The notes under the pieces were generated by a model. The model saw only the letters and a list, made by a program, of their open reading frames with translations. It made no database searches and was not told the origin of the DNA. The translations under genes and the position numbers were made by a program. A stretch of 64,000 nucleotides of DNA from Sabethes cyaneus (taxonomy: Eukaryota; Arthropoda; Insecta; Diptera; Culicidae), in the NCBI RefSeq assembly GCF_943734655.1, contig NC_071355.1:24806768-24870767 (forward strand), given 5' to 3'. The first letter of the stretch is position 1; each line of letters starts with the position of its first letter. Below are positions 11,208 to 22,806 of the stretch, in pieces.

Positions 11208-13312
11208 CATAGAGGGTCGGTTTTTCTCTAACATCACGAACGTACGCTACCGACGGGGTGCAGCTATTGATTCAGACCATTACCTAGTAGTAGTACATGT
11301 GCGCTCAAAGCTGTCCACCGTATACCGGACACGTCAAAGCCGCCCTTCTCGGCTGAACATCAGGCAGCTAGATAACCCACAAGCTGCCGAGAACTACGCA
11401 CGGATACTGAATGAGGCACTACCTGCTTCAGAGGAGTTAGGTGCTTCAAACCTCAAAGACGGTTGGGGCAGAATACGCTCGGCCGTCAGAGAGGCCACTA
11501 CCGCGGCACTAGATATTGAGCCTCAAAGTACACAAAATGATTGGTTTGATGGGGAATGCCAACAAGCGGTGGAGGGGAAAAACTGCTTGGAAAAATTATC
11601 TAAGTATTGCCACTAGAGAGAACCTGGCCAAATACCGGCGAGCTAGGAACCAGTTGACCACGAACCAGAGAAGGAAAAAGCGCCAAAAGGAGGACAGAGA
11701 TCGTGAAGAATTAGAACAACTATTCCGAGCTAATGACACGCGCAAGTTTTATGAGAAGGTGAACCAAACTCGGAAGGGCTACACACCGAAGCCTGACATG
11801 TGTAGGGACGAGGGAGGGAATCTAATCACAAACGAGCGCGAGGTGGTCGACAGATGGAAGCAGTTCTTCGATGAACACCTCAATGGCGAAGTCGCAGAAG
11901 GAGGCGGAACGGAAAATAAGCTAGGAGCGCCCATGGAAGATAGTGATGTCCTAGCACCTGATCTCCAAGAAGTCAAACGAGAAATCGGGCTGCTGAAGAC
12001 CAATAAAGCCGCTGGGAAGGACCGCCTACCTGCAGAGCTTTATAAACATGGCGGAGAAACGCTAGCAAAGGCTCTACACTGGGTTATTTCGAGGATTTGG
12101 GAGGAGGAAAAGCTACTGGAGGAATGGATGGAAGGAGTGGTTTGTCCCATCTACAAAAAGGGTGATCGGCTAGACTGCTGCAACTATCGCGGTGTTGCGC
12201 TGGTAAACGCCGCCTACAATGTACTCTGCCAGCTCCTGTTACGCCAGTTGTCACTGACAGCACAAGGTTTCGTAGGGAATTATCAGGCAGGTTTCATGAG
12301 GGCTCGCGCAACTACGGAACAAATTTTTACTATCCGACAGATCTTGCAGAAATGGGCGTGCAGACATGGTTTTCCGGACAAACTGACGCGATTGATCAGA
12401 GATTACATTGGTTTATCCTGCATCCTGTTCAACATCGCTCTTGAGGGGATGATCCAACGAGCGGGCGTCGAAACGAGAGGCATGATTTTCACCAAGGGTA
12501 GTCAACTTCTTGGCTTTGCAGATGACTTCGATATCATAGCCAGGAACTTTGCGACGGCGGAAGCAATCTACGCCAGACTGAAAGCGGAGTCTAGGAGAAT
12601 TGGGCTAAAAATAAATGCGTCGAAGACCAAATACATGAAAGGAAGAGGCTCAAAGGAAACAAATGCGCGCCTCCCACGGACGGTAACCGTTGACGGCGAC
12701 GAACTAGAAGTGGTAGAGGAGTTCGTGTATTTGGGATCGCTGGTGACCGCGGACAACAACACTAGTAAGGAGATCCAACGGCGCATCCAAGCGAGAAATT
12801 GGGCCTACTTTGCCCTTCGTAAAACGCTACGATCAGGAAGCATATGCCGCCTCACGAGCTAACAACCAACAAAACCCTTATTAGACCGGTAGTTCTTTAT
12901 GGACTTGAAGCCGTGACACTGCTCACGGAGAACATACGCGACCTTGCTGTGTTCGAGTGGAAAGTGCTGCGGACGATATTTGGCGGAGCACAAACTGAAA
13001 GCGGAGAGTGGCGGAGGCGTATGAATCAAGAGCTACAGGCACTGCTTGGGGAGATTCCCATCGTACATCCAGCGAAAGTTAGCAGGCTACGGTGGGTCGA
13101 ACACGTCGTAAGGATGCCGGACGACAGTGCGACGAAAATAGTCCTCTTCAACAACCCCACCCGCACCAGAAACAGGGGGCCCAACGTGCACGATGGCTCG
13201 ACCAGATCGATAGCGATTTGCGACTTCTGAGACGACTAGGAAATTGACGACGAGTGGCCCAAGACCGAGTTGAATGGAGACGAGTGCTTGGAACAGCACG
13301 AGCTAGTTTTTT
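11208..13312 (+). mobile_element. RTE-type LINE relic with internal deletion
   Basis: Reading begins in the endonuclease C-terminus (EGRFFSNITNVRYRRGAAIDSDHYL) and runs through a connector and reverse transcriptase (KTNKAAGKDRLPAELYKHGG, WMEGVVCPIYKKGDRLDCCNYRG, QLLGFADDFD, KTKYMKGRG) to a C-terminus with LRWVEHVVRMPD. The frame jumps straight from TIRQILQK to HGFPDKLTRLIRDYIGLSCILFNIALEG. The block with RT motif A and motif B is therefore deleted, while FADD remains. Frame changes near 11540 and 12860 complete the decay. The element cannot be active. Confidence 0.88.
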
Positions 13313-13334
13313 TAACGGTATAAAATACTCGCAC

Positions 13335-14315
13335 GCCGATGCACGCCGCCGTCGATAGAAGTCGTTACACCGCCGACAATCTAACCGGCGCACAGCTCTC
13401 CTCGTAAGGGCCCCGAAGCGCACACGTAGCACATCACTCGTTCCAGAGTAGTTTTGATCAGCCACGTGAGTTTATTCGAAAACCCGTACTGGTGCATTAT
13501 CTGCCATAGCTTTTTGCGTTCAACTGTATCATATGCTGCCCTGAAATCCACGTTAATATAATGCGTGGGACCATTGTGCTCTCGACATTTCTGGAGGATT
13601 AGTCGTAGAGTAAAAGTTCGATCCGTAATAGCGAGGGCCCCATAAAGCCCGCCTGATACTGACCCACGAATTCTCTTGCTGTTAGGGGGGGTTATATCGC
13701 TGTTGAGACGCTCATCGAGGAGCTGCTTCAATTCAATTTGTTCCACAGATGAAGGCAGACTCGCGGGTTGTCTAAATGCCGAATATTTACCCGAGGAGAG
13801 CGGCTTTGTCGCGAGGTATAAATCGGCGATAATTTTGAACGCACATGTACTGTTACTAAGTAATCGTCCGAGTCGATATCCGCACCCCGTAGGAAGCGTA
13901 CGCTGGTGATGTTTGAGAAAAACCGGCCCTTGGTGAGAATATGATCAATTTGGTTCAAGGTTCGTTGGTCAGGCACAGGTTACCTTCTGGTGGCTTTGTA
14001 GATATCTTTGCGAGGGAAGTAACTGATTCTGATCACCAAGCCTCGGAGAGCTGCCAAGTTGATGCATCGCTGGCCGTTATTGAAAGTTATCGTGTCGGTG
14101 TGCAGGCTATGGGACCCGTTTTCCAGTGTATACACTGCTTCCCTGTCGACATGCGTGTTTCTATCCCTGATGACGAGCTTGATGATGTCCCGTGGCGCTG
14201 TCGTATGTTGCCTCAAGCTGCACCTAGAACGCTTCTTTCTCGTCGTCGGGTTTACCTTCGCGTGTACAATGTAGGTTTTTGATGGTGTAGGTAGTCCTTG
14301 TTTTATAGGGTACAA
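13335..14315 (-). mobile_element. RTE-type LINE relic, opposite orientation
   Basis: Minus-strand frames give endonuclease pieces (GQRCINLAALRGLVIRISYFPRKDIYKATRR, then RTLNQIDHILTKGRFFSNIT and IDSDDYL, in which the usual SDH is SDD), then after a deletion an RT piece with RTFTLRLILQKCREH and VDFRAAYDTVERKKLWQIM (motif A). The sequence is closely related to the neighbour at 11208-13312, and the two lie tail to tail. Several frameshifts are present. Confidence 0.85.
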
Positions 14316-15933
14316 TTTCAGTCCGTCCCATTTCTCAAGTTTTGCTATTTTTTACATACGTAGCCGAACCTTTTAATCGATTATTGCTCTTGTGTAGCAT
14401 GAGTGGCAGATCGGTGAACGGCATCAGTTAGAAAAGTCCCGCTCAAGCCGTCAAGTCACGTACCGGGTCATTGAGGATATGAAACTACTCGTATAAATTG
14501 TTAACCAAATCGAAGCAGGTCGATTCGGATCAATTTTCGAATTCACGCCGAACGACTTCTTATTTATTTTGACTCATATTGCAGATTGGTGACAATGACT
14601 TCTTAACAACCCACATAAGTAAACCAAATCTTGAATTAAGTAGTCCCACAGAATTAGATTGTATATCTCTCGACGAATCTATACAGCCCACCGGCACCTT
14701 CCTGGTTCCGTTTGCGTATTCATTAATAACAATATAAGACCCACCTGATTCTCTCCGATACACAATTCAACTTTCGTCGAACACTGACGCAATTGATAAT
14801 TCAATTATCTAATATCACTTCTTTGGAAGGAAACAATTTGCATGTAAAATTAAGGTTCGGAAAAATTCTGCCACTCGAGCTGGTGACACATAAACAAACA
14901 TAAAAGAGTATTTTTCTACTTCGAGCTTTACCTCTGTCTGCCGACATCCTACACATTCAGATGCTGTAGCTAATTCATTCAGATGATAACACTAATCCAC
15001 AAATCGGATGTTATTCTTCCACTTGGATAAAATTGAAAAACAAAAATGGATATTCGATACTTGTTGTTACAGTGCTGCTATAACGATGCTCGTTCCCCGA
15101 TTCGGATATATATATAGCCTTATATAGAGATGCTTCCATGCATCCGCTGTTGACCGGTGTAATGCGTTCATTGAGAGCATTCCTCCGATTCGGTCCACGG
15201 AAGGAAGAAAGTTTTTATTACCATCCTAAATTTGCGCGCCCGTAAAAGTGTAGGCGAAGACAAATCGGCAATCGGATTCGCCCCACGCACATGTGCGCCG
15301 CTTGGAGTCGACTCGACACCCCGAATGAAGTGCGAGACATCGGCAAACCGGATTTCCCGCGTGGTGCGCTGCGAGATAAAGATCTTCCATTTTCAATTTG
15401 ATGACTTATTTTTTGCTTCCGCTCCGCCGGCCGTCGGGGTGTGACAGGCGCGCGTGCGACCTGTCGCCGATCGAAGTCTGCACGTGTAAGCGATATCACC
15501 AATAATAACCGGAATTAATGAAGGCAATTTGTCACATAATTAAATTACCTCAGAATATTGGAAGTGTGTGTTTTATGTGTGCGCAGCCGATCGTAACGGG
15601 TAGCAGATATATTGGATATAAAAGGATATGACACTCATGAGTTTTTTTCCGGTTTAATTCGAGCTCTCATAACCAGAGATGTTCAAAATTGTTCGTTTTT
15701 CTATTCCCGATAAATATTCAATGAAAAATTAAGCATCAGCCCTTGAATTTTCTTGACAGTCAAGTTCACTTGGTAGTTGTGAGCCCAGATAAAATACACT
15801 GAAAAAGTTGGGGTGACTTTAAAAGCGCTTTGTTATGGAAGTACGTACTTCATTCTGATAAGTTCGAAATCGGTACTCTCTCTAACTAACGGCATAGAAC
15901 AAAAGTCCTCTTCAGTTGCACCACTGAACAGCG
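14316..15933. other. Intergenic region before a gustatory receptor gene
   Basis: No gene is recognised. A somewhat GC-richer patch at about 15190-15490 carries open frames on both strands without recognisable content and could be regulatory or decayed repeat DNA. The last few hundred bases before 15934 probably hold the receptor promoter. I see no clear core-promoter motif. Confidence 0.35.
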
Positions 15934-17318
15934 ATGGAAAGCTTTCGACTGTTATTTCTCTTCAACAAAGCGGTAGGCTTCGGTGCCTACACCTTTCGTC
16001 ATGTCGCCGCTCGGAAAGAGGACGGATCGACGGTTCCTATCTGGTCCCGGTCCGGTTTGGTATTACTAGCGGCTCATTCAGCAGTCTATGCCTATCTCGC
16101 TTATTGGAATTTTCATGCTCCTTACGTCGAAAGTGGCTCTACACTTATGAAAGTTACCGGTCTGGTAATTTTACAAGTCGGATATGTTTCGATGCTGGGG
16201 GCACTCATTCTTCGGTTGACCAGGAGAAGCCTTCTGGGGGCAATATTGAACCGTCTTCGGTGGATCGATTTGCAAATGGCAGCTCTAGGCGTTCCCATCA
16301 ATCATGGGGATGAAAGACGCCTGCTGGTGGTTTTGATGAGTTCATGCCTGATATTTGTGACGATTGCCACTTTCGGCGCTTTACTGCTACTGGGAAGCCT
16401 GCGAGATGCGTTTACCATTTACAATGGCAAGGTGTACATGAGCTATTCGGCAGCTGTCCTGGCAACCAATGCATTTGCTTTGATTTTTGTGTTACATCGG
16501 AGAATGCGGTTTTTGGAAAGCTCACTGAGGTAAGCTAGCTTGAGGCAAATCTTGCATAGTGCCTTAAACTATGGATTACTAATACACGGTGTGTTCCATC
16601 AGGAAAGACTTGAATGTGCCAGCTCAGGAAGCTACAATTTACTCTCATTCAAAACTATTGCATACGCGCATCTCTTCTGTAGCATTAATTTACGCCGATT
16701 TGTACAAGCTCTCTGGCAATATCAGTAAATTGATTTCTGCAGAGGTAAGCGTTAACTGGAATCATTTGCCTTAACACAATTCAATTAAATTTCCTCGACT
16801 TAGCTTCTGCTATACTGCACTATAGTTCTAATTTATGGAATCTTATCCTTGTTCGCCATTTACCGAGCTATTCTGACCGGCAAGTACAGCAACATCGCGA
16901 ACAGTGGAATGCACGTAATCTGGTGGGCTGAATATTGTGCTGCAGTTCTGGTGATTCTTATTTATGGCAACAACACACTGCAGGGCTCGGAAGCTGTGCT
17001 TTCACTATTGGGAGTGTCCATTTCCCGGCAGGCCGACGAGATGGTAGTTGTTAAGGTAAGTTACAAAAATCATCGTTTTGAGACAAAATTTATTGAGTTA
17101 TTTTTGTATGAGTTTACAGATCCGCGCATTGATGCTCCAAATCAAGCACAATACTCCAAAAATTACAACCTGGTTCTACGATATTAACTTGACAGTATTC
17201 TATAATGTAAGGATGACTCTAGGTTTAGCAGGTATGCTATTCATTAATTAGTTTAAAATTCCAGATCATTGGTACAATGACAACTTTTCTGTTCGTGATG
17301 ATTCAGTTCGATGCTTAA
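15934..17318 (+). CDS. Gustatory receptor (7tm_7 family), five exons
   Basis: This encodes an insect gustatory receptor, a seven-transmembrane ligand-gated channel subunit expected in the membrane of taste or other chemosensory neurons; the ligand is unknown. Exons are 15934-16529, 16603-16744, 16804-17055, 17120-17206 and 17265-17318, all GT-AG, and the joined frame is 376 codons plus TAA. Hydrophobic segments lie at roughly residues 37-55, 70-95, 128-150, 165-183, 247-265 and 280-300. The last exon encodes IIGTMTTFLFVMIQFDA, matching the family signature TYhhhhhQF in the seventh segment. Later introns are phase 0, as is typical of the family. The ATG at 15934 is the first in frame. Length is normal, and no break is seen. 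It could not be matched to a named mosquito receptor from sequence alone. Confidence 0.9.
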
Positions 17319-17392
17319 CAGCCTGTTTCGATGGAACTAACCTTCGGAATCGTTCAGTTGCCCCGATAATGATCTTCACTGTGGTTTAAATC

Positions 17393-17398
17393 AATAAA
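17393..17398 (+). terminator. Poly(A) signal after the first gustatory receptor
   Basis: AATAAA lies 75 bases after the receptor stop codon and is followed by a T-rich stretch. This is the likely cleavage and polyadenylation signal of that gene. Confidence 0.6.
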
Positions 17399-17454
17399 TT
17401 TTATTTTTTTGTTTATAAAAGTGTTATCCTTGAACAGTGTTTTTTATTCAGCCG

Positions 17455-18105
17455 ATGGATTCCGGTCAGAAGTTCCGGAAAAAGTCATAATTTTTTTTAT
17501 TAAGATTTTGATTCGGCAGTCTTTTCCGCTTATTTTGATACTAATTTTGTAATGATCCGACCACGGGAAGTGGGCGAAAAACGATCGAGCACGTAAGCAT
17601 TCCAGTGCGGCGTGGAAGAACTTCGCCGGAATAAAACGCCGCTCCTGTAAAACCACCTTTTTCTCAGAAACGACACAACGTATCGGAACTTTTTTTGTAT
17701 TGTTGGTAGAAGCTTAGCAAAGACTTTTATAACTTTTGAGCTTTTTAAACGAAACACAGCCAGAGAAAAAGGAAAAAGAAGACAAATTTTAATTTTTTCA
17801 GCCATCTTTTATTCTTTTTTTTTCTTTTTTCTCTAGCTGTGTTTAGTTTACGAAACACAAAAGTTATAAAAGTCTTTGCCAAGCTTCCCAACAAAACAAA
17901 AAAAAGTTTGTTCCAATACGTTGGGTAGTTTCTAAAAAAAAGGTACATAAAGTTTAAAATTCGTGGTTTTACAGGAGCGGCGTTTTATTCCGGCGAAGTT
18001 CTACCACGCCGCACTGGAATGCTTATGTGTTTGATCGTTTTTCGTCCACTTCCCGTGGTCAGATCATTACAAAATTAAAACAAAAAAAAACTGCCGAGTA
18101 AATTT
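17455..18105. repeat. Foldback (palindromic) MITE copy, ends worn
   Basis: Two near-complementary arms of about 300 bp, sharing CTTTTCCGCTTATTTTGATA, GGAATAAAACGCCGCTCCTG and ACTTTTATAACTTTTGAG, meet at a purine/pyrimidine-rich centre near 17800. The same sequence occurs as a complete element at 50571-51310 and a one-armed copy at 43391-43774. The terminal GGGGACAT motif is not clear here, so this copy is terminally truncated. Antisense open frames in it are by-products. Confidence 0.85.
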
Positions 18106-18580
18106 GGAAACCAAGAGTTCCATGTTCCGATTTTCCAATCCAAAGACTTCCTCCATTGCTTGGGTCTTCACCGATTATTCTCACCTGAATTACTACTTAT
18201 GTTGGCTGAGTCAACTTGGCTCTCGACCAACCCTACTGTCTCGCCGGAAGGCCAACGTAATACACGTGGAAAAGTTAATCGATTGGATATTGGGTGAATT
18301 AACTTTACCGAATTATTAACTTTTCTGAGTAGTCCTAAAAATATTTAAAAATGATAAACACAAAGACGAAAACAAATGAACCGACAAATGAAAAATAAAG
18401 ATAAAAGGAAAACACGTGTATGTGAACGAACTCTTGGACCATCAATAAGTTCAAACTCCCTGAAAAGTTAAGGAAAAAATTAACTTGTAAGAGTAATGTT
18501 GCATGAGAGCTAAATTCGCTTTACTTTTCTGAAAAATTCACTTTTCAGATAATTAACTTTTCCGAGAGTCCACTGTACTG
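18106..18580. other. Intergenic, no gene seen
   Basis: A/T-rich DNA without a recognisable gene. It separates the foldback element from a dispersed repeat. Confidence 0.35.
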
Positions 18581-19110
18581 CTGTTTTTGGTCCCGAGCAC
18601 TATCAGCACATTAGCATTAGCATTAATGCACTATCAGCAAATGAGTAGAAAAAAATCAGAGGGATTGTGTACAAGACCAGGGCTTGAAAAGGGATTGCAA
18701 GTTGAATGTGACTGCGTGAATGTGTACGCTTTCCGCATTCAACTTGCGCTTTTTAAACGATCATTTCTCGGATAATTTTTCAAATAGACAATTGAGACAA
18801 TGAGAGATTCTCTTCGCGTCTTCACGTAGTGGCTGTTTTTTGAAGTATTAAATGATACGATAGCGCGGTTGCTTTTCGTTAGCGTGGTGATTGTCAGTCA
18901 TTTGACTGTTTTGCAATCATTCGCTGCTCCAAATGGTAAAGGCAACTTGATCGAAACGAAAATGTTAAAAAGGTTTAAAATGCATTCGTTCTACCGTTCA
19001 ATACGGAGGCATGACTGAGCAAGCTGCTAGTTGCGTTATGCATAGCGTTCGTATTCCACCACTAAACAGACGGTGTGAATTTGAATGCGCGGTGGTGTGA
19101 ATGCGGTAGA
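18581..19110 (+). repeat. Dispersed repeat, copy 1
   Basis: Much of this stretch recurs at about 31425-32085 in the same orientation, including AGGGCTTGAAAAGGGAT, TTGCTTTTCGTTAGCGTG, AAGGCAACTTGATCGAAACG and TTATGCATAGCGTTCGTATT. No coding content is recognised and the family is unnamed. Confidence 0.7.
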
Positions 19111-19369
19111 AAAAAAGGATAGGTTGAAGCCATGTACAAGACACGACCGCTTAGATGACGTAGGACTACGTAAGTCTCTTTGTAGCGATAGTAGCATGAA
19201 AAATATGATTTTTCAAATATACAACAAGACAAAATCAAGAACACACACCAATTGACCAAACCTCGTAGTTTTAGTCATGACTTTGAAATGCGGTCAGGCA
19301 TATATTAATATTTTTTGAAACGATGGTTCTACAATTGATGAAGGGACGGTAAGGGAAAGTAATGAAGAA

Positions 19370-20502
19370 GGATTTTTTTGGGAATACGGTGATAATGGAT
19401 TACCCATCGGTGCACCTTTTAACTGTTCGTAATGGTTGTGTCTGATCACCGTTACTGTGAGAGCTGTTCATGGCTAACATTGAAAGTAAGCTGGAGCAAA
19501 ACAAGGTGCTCCCAACAAGATGGTGGCGATACGTCGACGACGTTTTCAGCATAGTCAAAAAGGAAGAACTGGAAACAATTCTAGCAGCCATGAATGACAC
19601 ACATAGGAACATACACTTTACACACGAAATAGAAAGAGACTGAAAACTTCCTTTTTTGGGCATCGTTGTAATAAGACAAATCGAATGCATGAAAACCAAC
19701 AAACACCGAACGAGTTATACCTAGCTCATCTAACCACTCCCACCAACGCAAAATGGCAGCTTTCCATCACATGATATATAGGATGGAAACATTACCGTTA
19801 AGAGAGCTAGGAAAACGAAAAGAATTAACACACATTCTTGAAATTGCAAAATTGAACGGATATAAAGAAACGACTATCCAGAACATTATTTCCAAGAAAA
19901 GAAGAGACGCATACAAAAAATCACTCACAACACTAACACCAATAACACCAGAACTTAAGAGAGTGGCAGTAGAATATGACGAAAATATAACACGCCCTCT
20001 CCGTAGAAAAATGAGGAAATTTGGAATTAACCTAGTCTACACCAGCCGGAACAACCAGCTCAAAAATAAGTTAGGATCAACTAAAGACCCGATAGAAGAA
20101 CACAGGAAATCCGGGGTTTATGAAATCAGTTGCCCACATTGCGAAAAGGTTTACATCGGCCAGACTAGAAGGAACCTGGAAACACGTACTAAAGAACACT
20201 TGGCAGAGGTAACAAAAGCATCAAGAGATGCCGACAAGGGTCGAACACACCATTTTAGATTAAAAGTGGCTGAGCATATCTTCAACGACAACCATCCGCT
20301 GACCATTGACAATGCAAAAGTAGTAAACAACTGCTCTGCGTGGAAGATGGATGTAACGGAAAGCTTAGAGATTTACAAGACGTGCTCCTCCACTTTACTA
20401 AACAAAGACCCTGAAAACGGTCACTCCTGGCTTTTTAGATGTGTGCCAAAACACAGACATACAGGAATACACACAGACGTAACAACTTCCGGTTAAAAAA
20501 CT
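19370..20502 (+). mobile_element. Penelope-like element with GIY-YIG endonuclease, 5'-truncated
   Basis: A first part, broken by stops, reads as the end of a Penelope-type reverse transcriptase: EYGDNGLPIGAPF, then RWWRYVDDVFSIVKKEEL (catalytic YVDD), HFTHEIER and KLPFLGI. A 247-codon frame from 19753 to 20496 follows, with FGINLVYTSRNN and the GIY-YIG endonuclease signature GVYEISCPHCEKVYIGQTRRNLETRTKEHLAE, ending in LLNKDPENGHSWL. GIY-YIG fused after this RT type defines canonical Penelope-like retroelements. The endonuclease frame is intact while the RT has stops at about 19430 and 19640. The 5' part of the RT is missing. Confidence 0.9.
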
Positions 20503-20915
20503 TCGCTCTCTGTCCTGTCTCGGATCCCGGTTTCACATTTTTTGCATAATTTCATAAGAATTTTTCAGGTTTTTCTTAATTTAACTAATTTTTCAGATTT
20601 CAGACTCCTGCAGTAGAATTAGTTCACCAATAGAATGTAGTTAACAATATTATTAGTTTACATACACAGGTAGTCTTAAGCAAACATTGTATAAATTGGA
20701 TAAGTTTTCTTTTTATTTAATTTCCAGGTTGTTTTTATTACCAATCGTTGCCCAAGTTTAAGGGATTTTACCGATTCGATCTCATTTGATCAATAGCACA
20801 TCTTTTCACTATACTTTCAATGAAACCGGTCACATACGCATCCATACAGAATTATATTATAACCTAAAACTGCAGCTGTAGCACACATTTCCAACTCAGA
20901 TAAATATTCAATTCA
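20503..20915. other. Downstream of the Penelope-like element, no gene
   Basis: A/T-rich DNA with no recognisable gene. The first part may be the 3' untranslated region of the Penelope-like element. Confidence 0.35.
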
Positions 20916-21250
20916 CCTAGGTTTAATCGTCTCGCCGTAAAGAATTTGCGATCTGTTGCGACAAGGAACTTTTGTAATTTTTCTGGCATACTTCCCTAAC
21001 ACAGACATCAAATTGGTCTAAGTTTAATCGCGTTCGTAAGAAATTTGTTGGTACGAGTGGGCTTTGTCGCTCTTTCTGGTATACTTTCCAAGCAAAGACC
21101 GCAAAATGGTCTAGGTTTAATCGCGATGTGAAGGTATTGAGACGAGGAAATTTTGACACCTGTTTTGGCTTGCTCCACAAGCACAGATATCAAATTGGTA
21201 TAGGTTTAGATCGTCGCTAGGAATTTCGGACCTGTTGAGACGGGGGCATT
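20916..21250. repeat. Degenerate tandem repeat, about 90-100 bp unit, 3.5 copies
   Basis: The phrase CTAGGTTTAATCG or a close variant recurs near 20917, 21019, 21110 and 21200. Each copy also carries a TGTTGAGACGAGG-like segment and ends in ATCAAATTGGT. Copies are diverged but in register. No coding function is apparent. Confidence 0.65.
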
Positions 21251-21557
21251 TTATCACTTTTTTTTTTCTTCTAAAATCACGTTAAAACTATGATGGCGTC
21301 TTTTCCAACCAATCACGAAGCGAGGATTTCCAGTCCGACAATACTTCATTACTTTTAATGTTCCAATAGTAAATACTTTCAAATTCAAATTCAAATAGTT
21401 CCATTATTGTTGTGGATGCGTAGAAGTTTTTCCAATCGATTGGAGTAAAAATACTGGAAACCACCAAGGTATTAGCGCTCAAAATCTTTCAATTTTCCGT
21501 GACACTCGTAGTTTTCGATTTTTTGGAATGACACCCTGTCCCAAACCTAGCCGTAAG

Positions 21558-21948
21558 CTGGGATGGCACAATCACTTTGACTCAATTCACATTCATTTGA
21601 GAGTACCGTCTCAGTCAAGAAGAAATTGGAAAAGTTATGTATGAGACGATTGAAGAACGTGTTATTATCTACTATTTTGCTGTATAAAGTTTTGCTCTAT
21701 TTTTTGTAGTTACGGAGCTACAATTTTGGTACCTCATTAGTAACTAAATGAACGTTCATTTAGTTACTAATGAGGTACTAGCACTATAGCACTGTAACTA
21801 CAAAAGATACAGCATAATTTTATTCAGCAAAATTGTAAATAATAGCTAATCTACAAATGTCCCATATAAAACTTTGTCAAATTTTGCTTGGTTGAGACGG
21901 TACTGTCAAATGAATGTGAATTGAGACAAAATGATCGTGCCATTCCTG
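21558..21948. mobile_element. Palindromic hAT-like MITE with 8-bp target duplication
   Basis: The element is flanked by GCCGTAAG (21550-21557 and 21949-21956), an exact 8-bp direct repeat. Its ends read CTGGGATGGCAC and, on the other strand, CAGGAATGGCAC, and inverted similarity continues through the TTCACATTCATTTG and AGTACCGTCTC blocks. The centre is a perfect 50-bp palindrome (21729-21778), whose midpoint coincides with the midpoint of the element. An 8-bp duplication and CAGG-type ends fit the hAT superfamily (inference). No coding capacity. Relatives lie at 40660-40840 and 52331-52396. Confidence 0.85.
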
Positions 21949-22064
21949 GCCGTAAGGTGAAGTCCTACGTCAAAAGGTTAAACGGTAAGTTCTATCATCA
22001 GTAGATAGCTTAAATCCTAGAATAGTAATGTTAATCAGCTTCGGACGAATAAAAGCAATAAGGA

Positions 22065-22690
22065 TTACTCAATTGCAAAATAGGGGAACGGAGTGAAAAA
22101 AATGAAAACGGATTGCAAACGGAATAAAACGGAAAATATAACGTGACAGTAAAGGAGAAAATACCGGACATAATAAGACAAAAAATACAAAACAAAAAAT
22201 TGAAAATAAGTGAACGGGACAGAAAACAAAAACACGGGACCAGTACCTAGGAAAAACGGCTTAAAAATGAGGAAAAAACAGAACAATAGAAGAACACGAA
22301 GAATATCAAAACTGAAAAGGGCGAAAAACAGAACTGGAATCGAAGAGAAAGTGGAAACGGCGAGCAAAAAAACAAACAGAAAAGGAAGAAAAACCGAGAC
22401 AACTAGAGGAGAGACGTGATTGAAAAAGAAAAAAAAGTAGCAGGAGTTGGAAAACTGAAAAGAGAAAGAAGGAAAATGAGACAAGAAAGAGAAAACGGCA
22501 GAAAACAAGAGAAACCAGAATTATTAGAAAGAAGAATAGCGACAGAGGAACAAGAAAACCAATAGAGAAACGATGACAACGAGCTATAAAAGGAGAAAGA
22601 TACGATAAAATGGGAAAACAGACCAAAGAAAAAGGTGAGACTGAAAGGAGAAAGAGGAAAAAAGCGCTCTACAGGATCGTGTAAAAATCA
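22065..22690. repeat. Long purine-rich (A/G) tract
   Basis: About 600 bases are almost entirely purine on the plus strand, built from degenerate AAAACGGGA/GAAAAAG phrases. Similar tracts lie at 24650-25080 and 55385-56670. The long minus-strand frames through it are low-complexity by-products. Confidence 0.8.
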
Positions 22691-22765
22691 TTACATATGA
22701 CTACAAATAAAATGGATAACTTTTGAGCAGTCAATTAAGCAGATTCCTAATTTTATTTCATCTGC

Positions 22766-22772
<7 letters not shown>

Positions 22773-22806
<34 letters not shown>

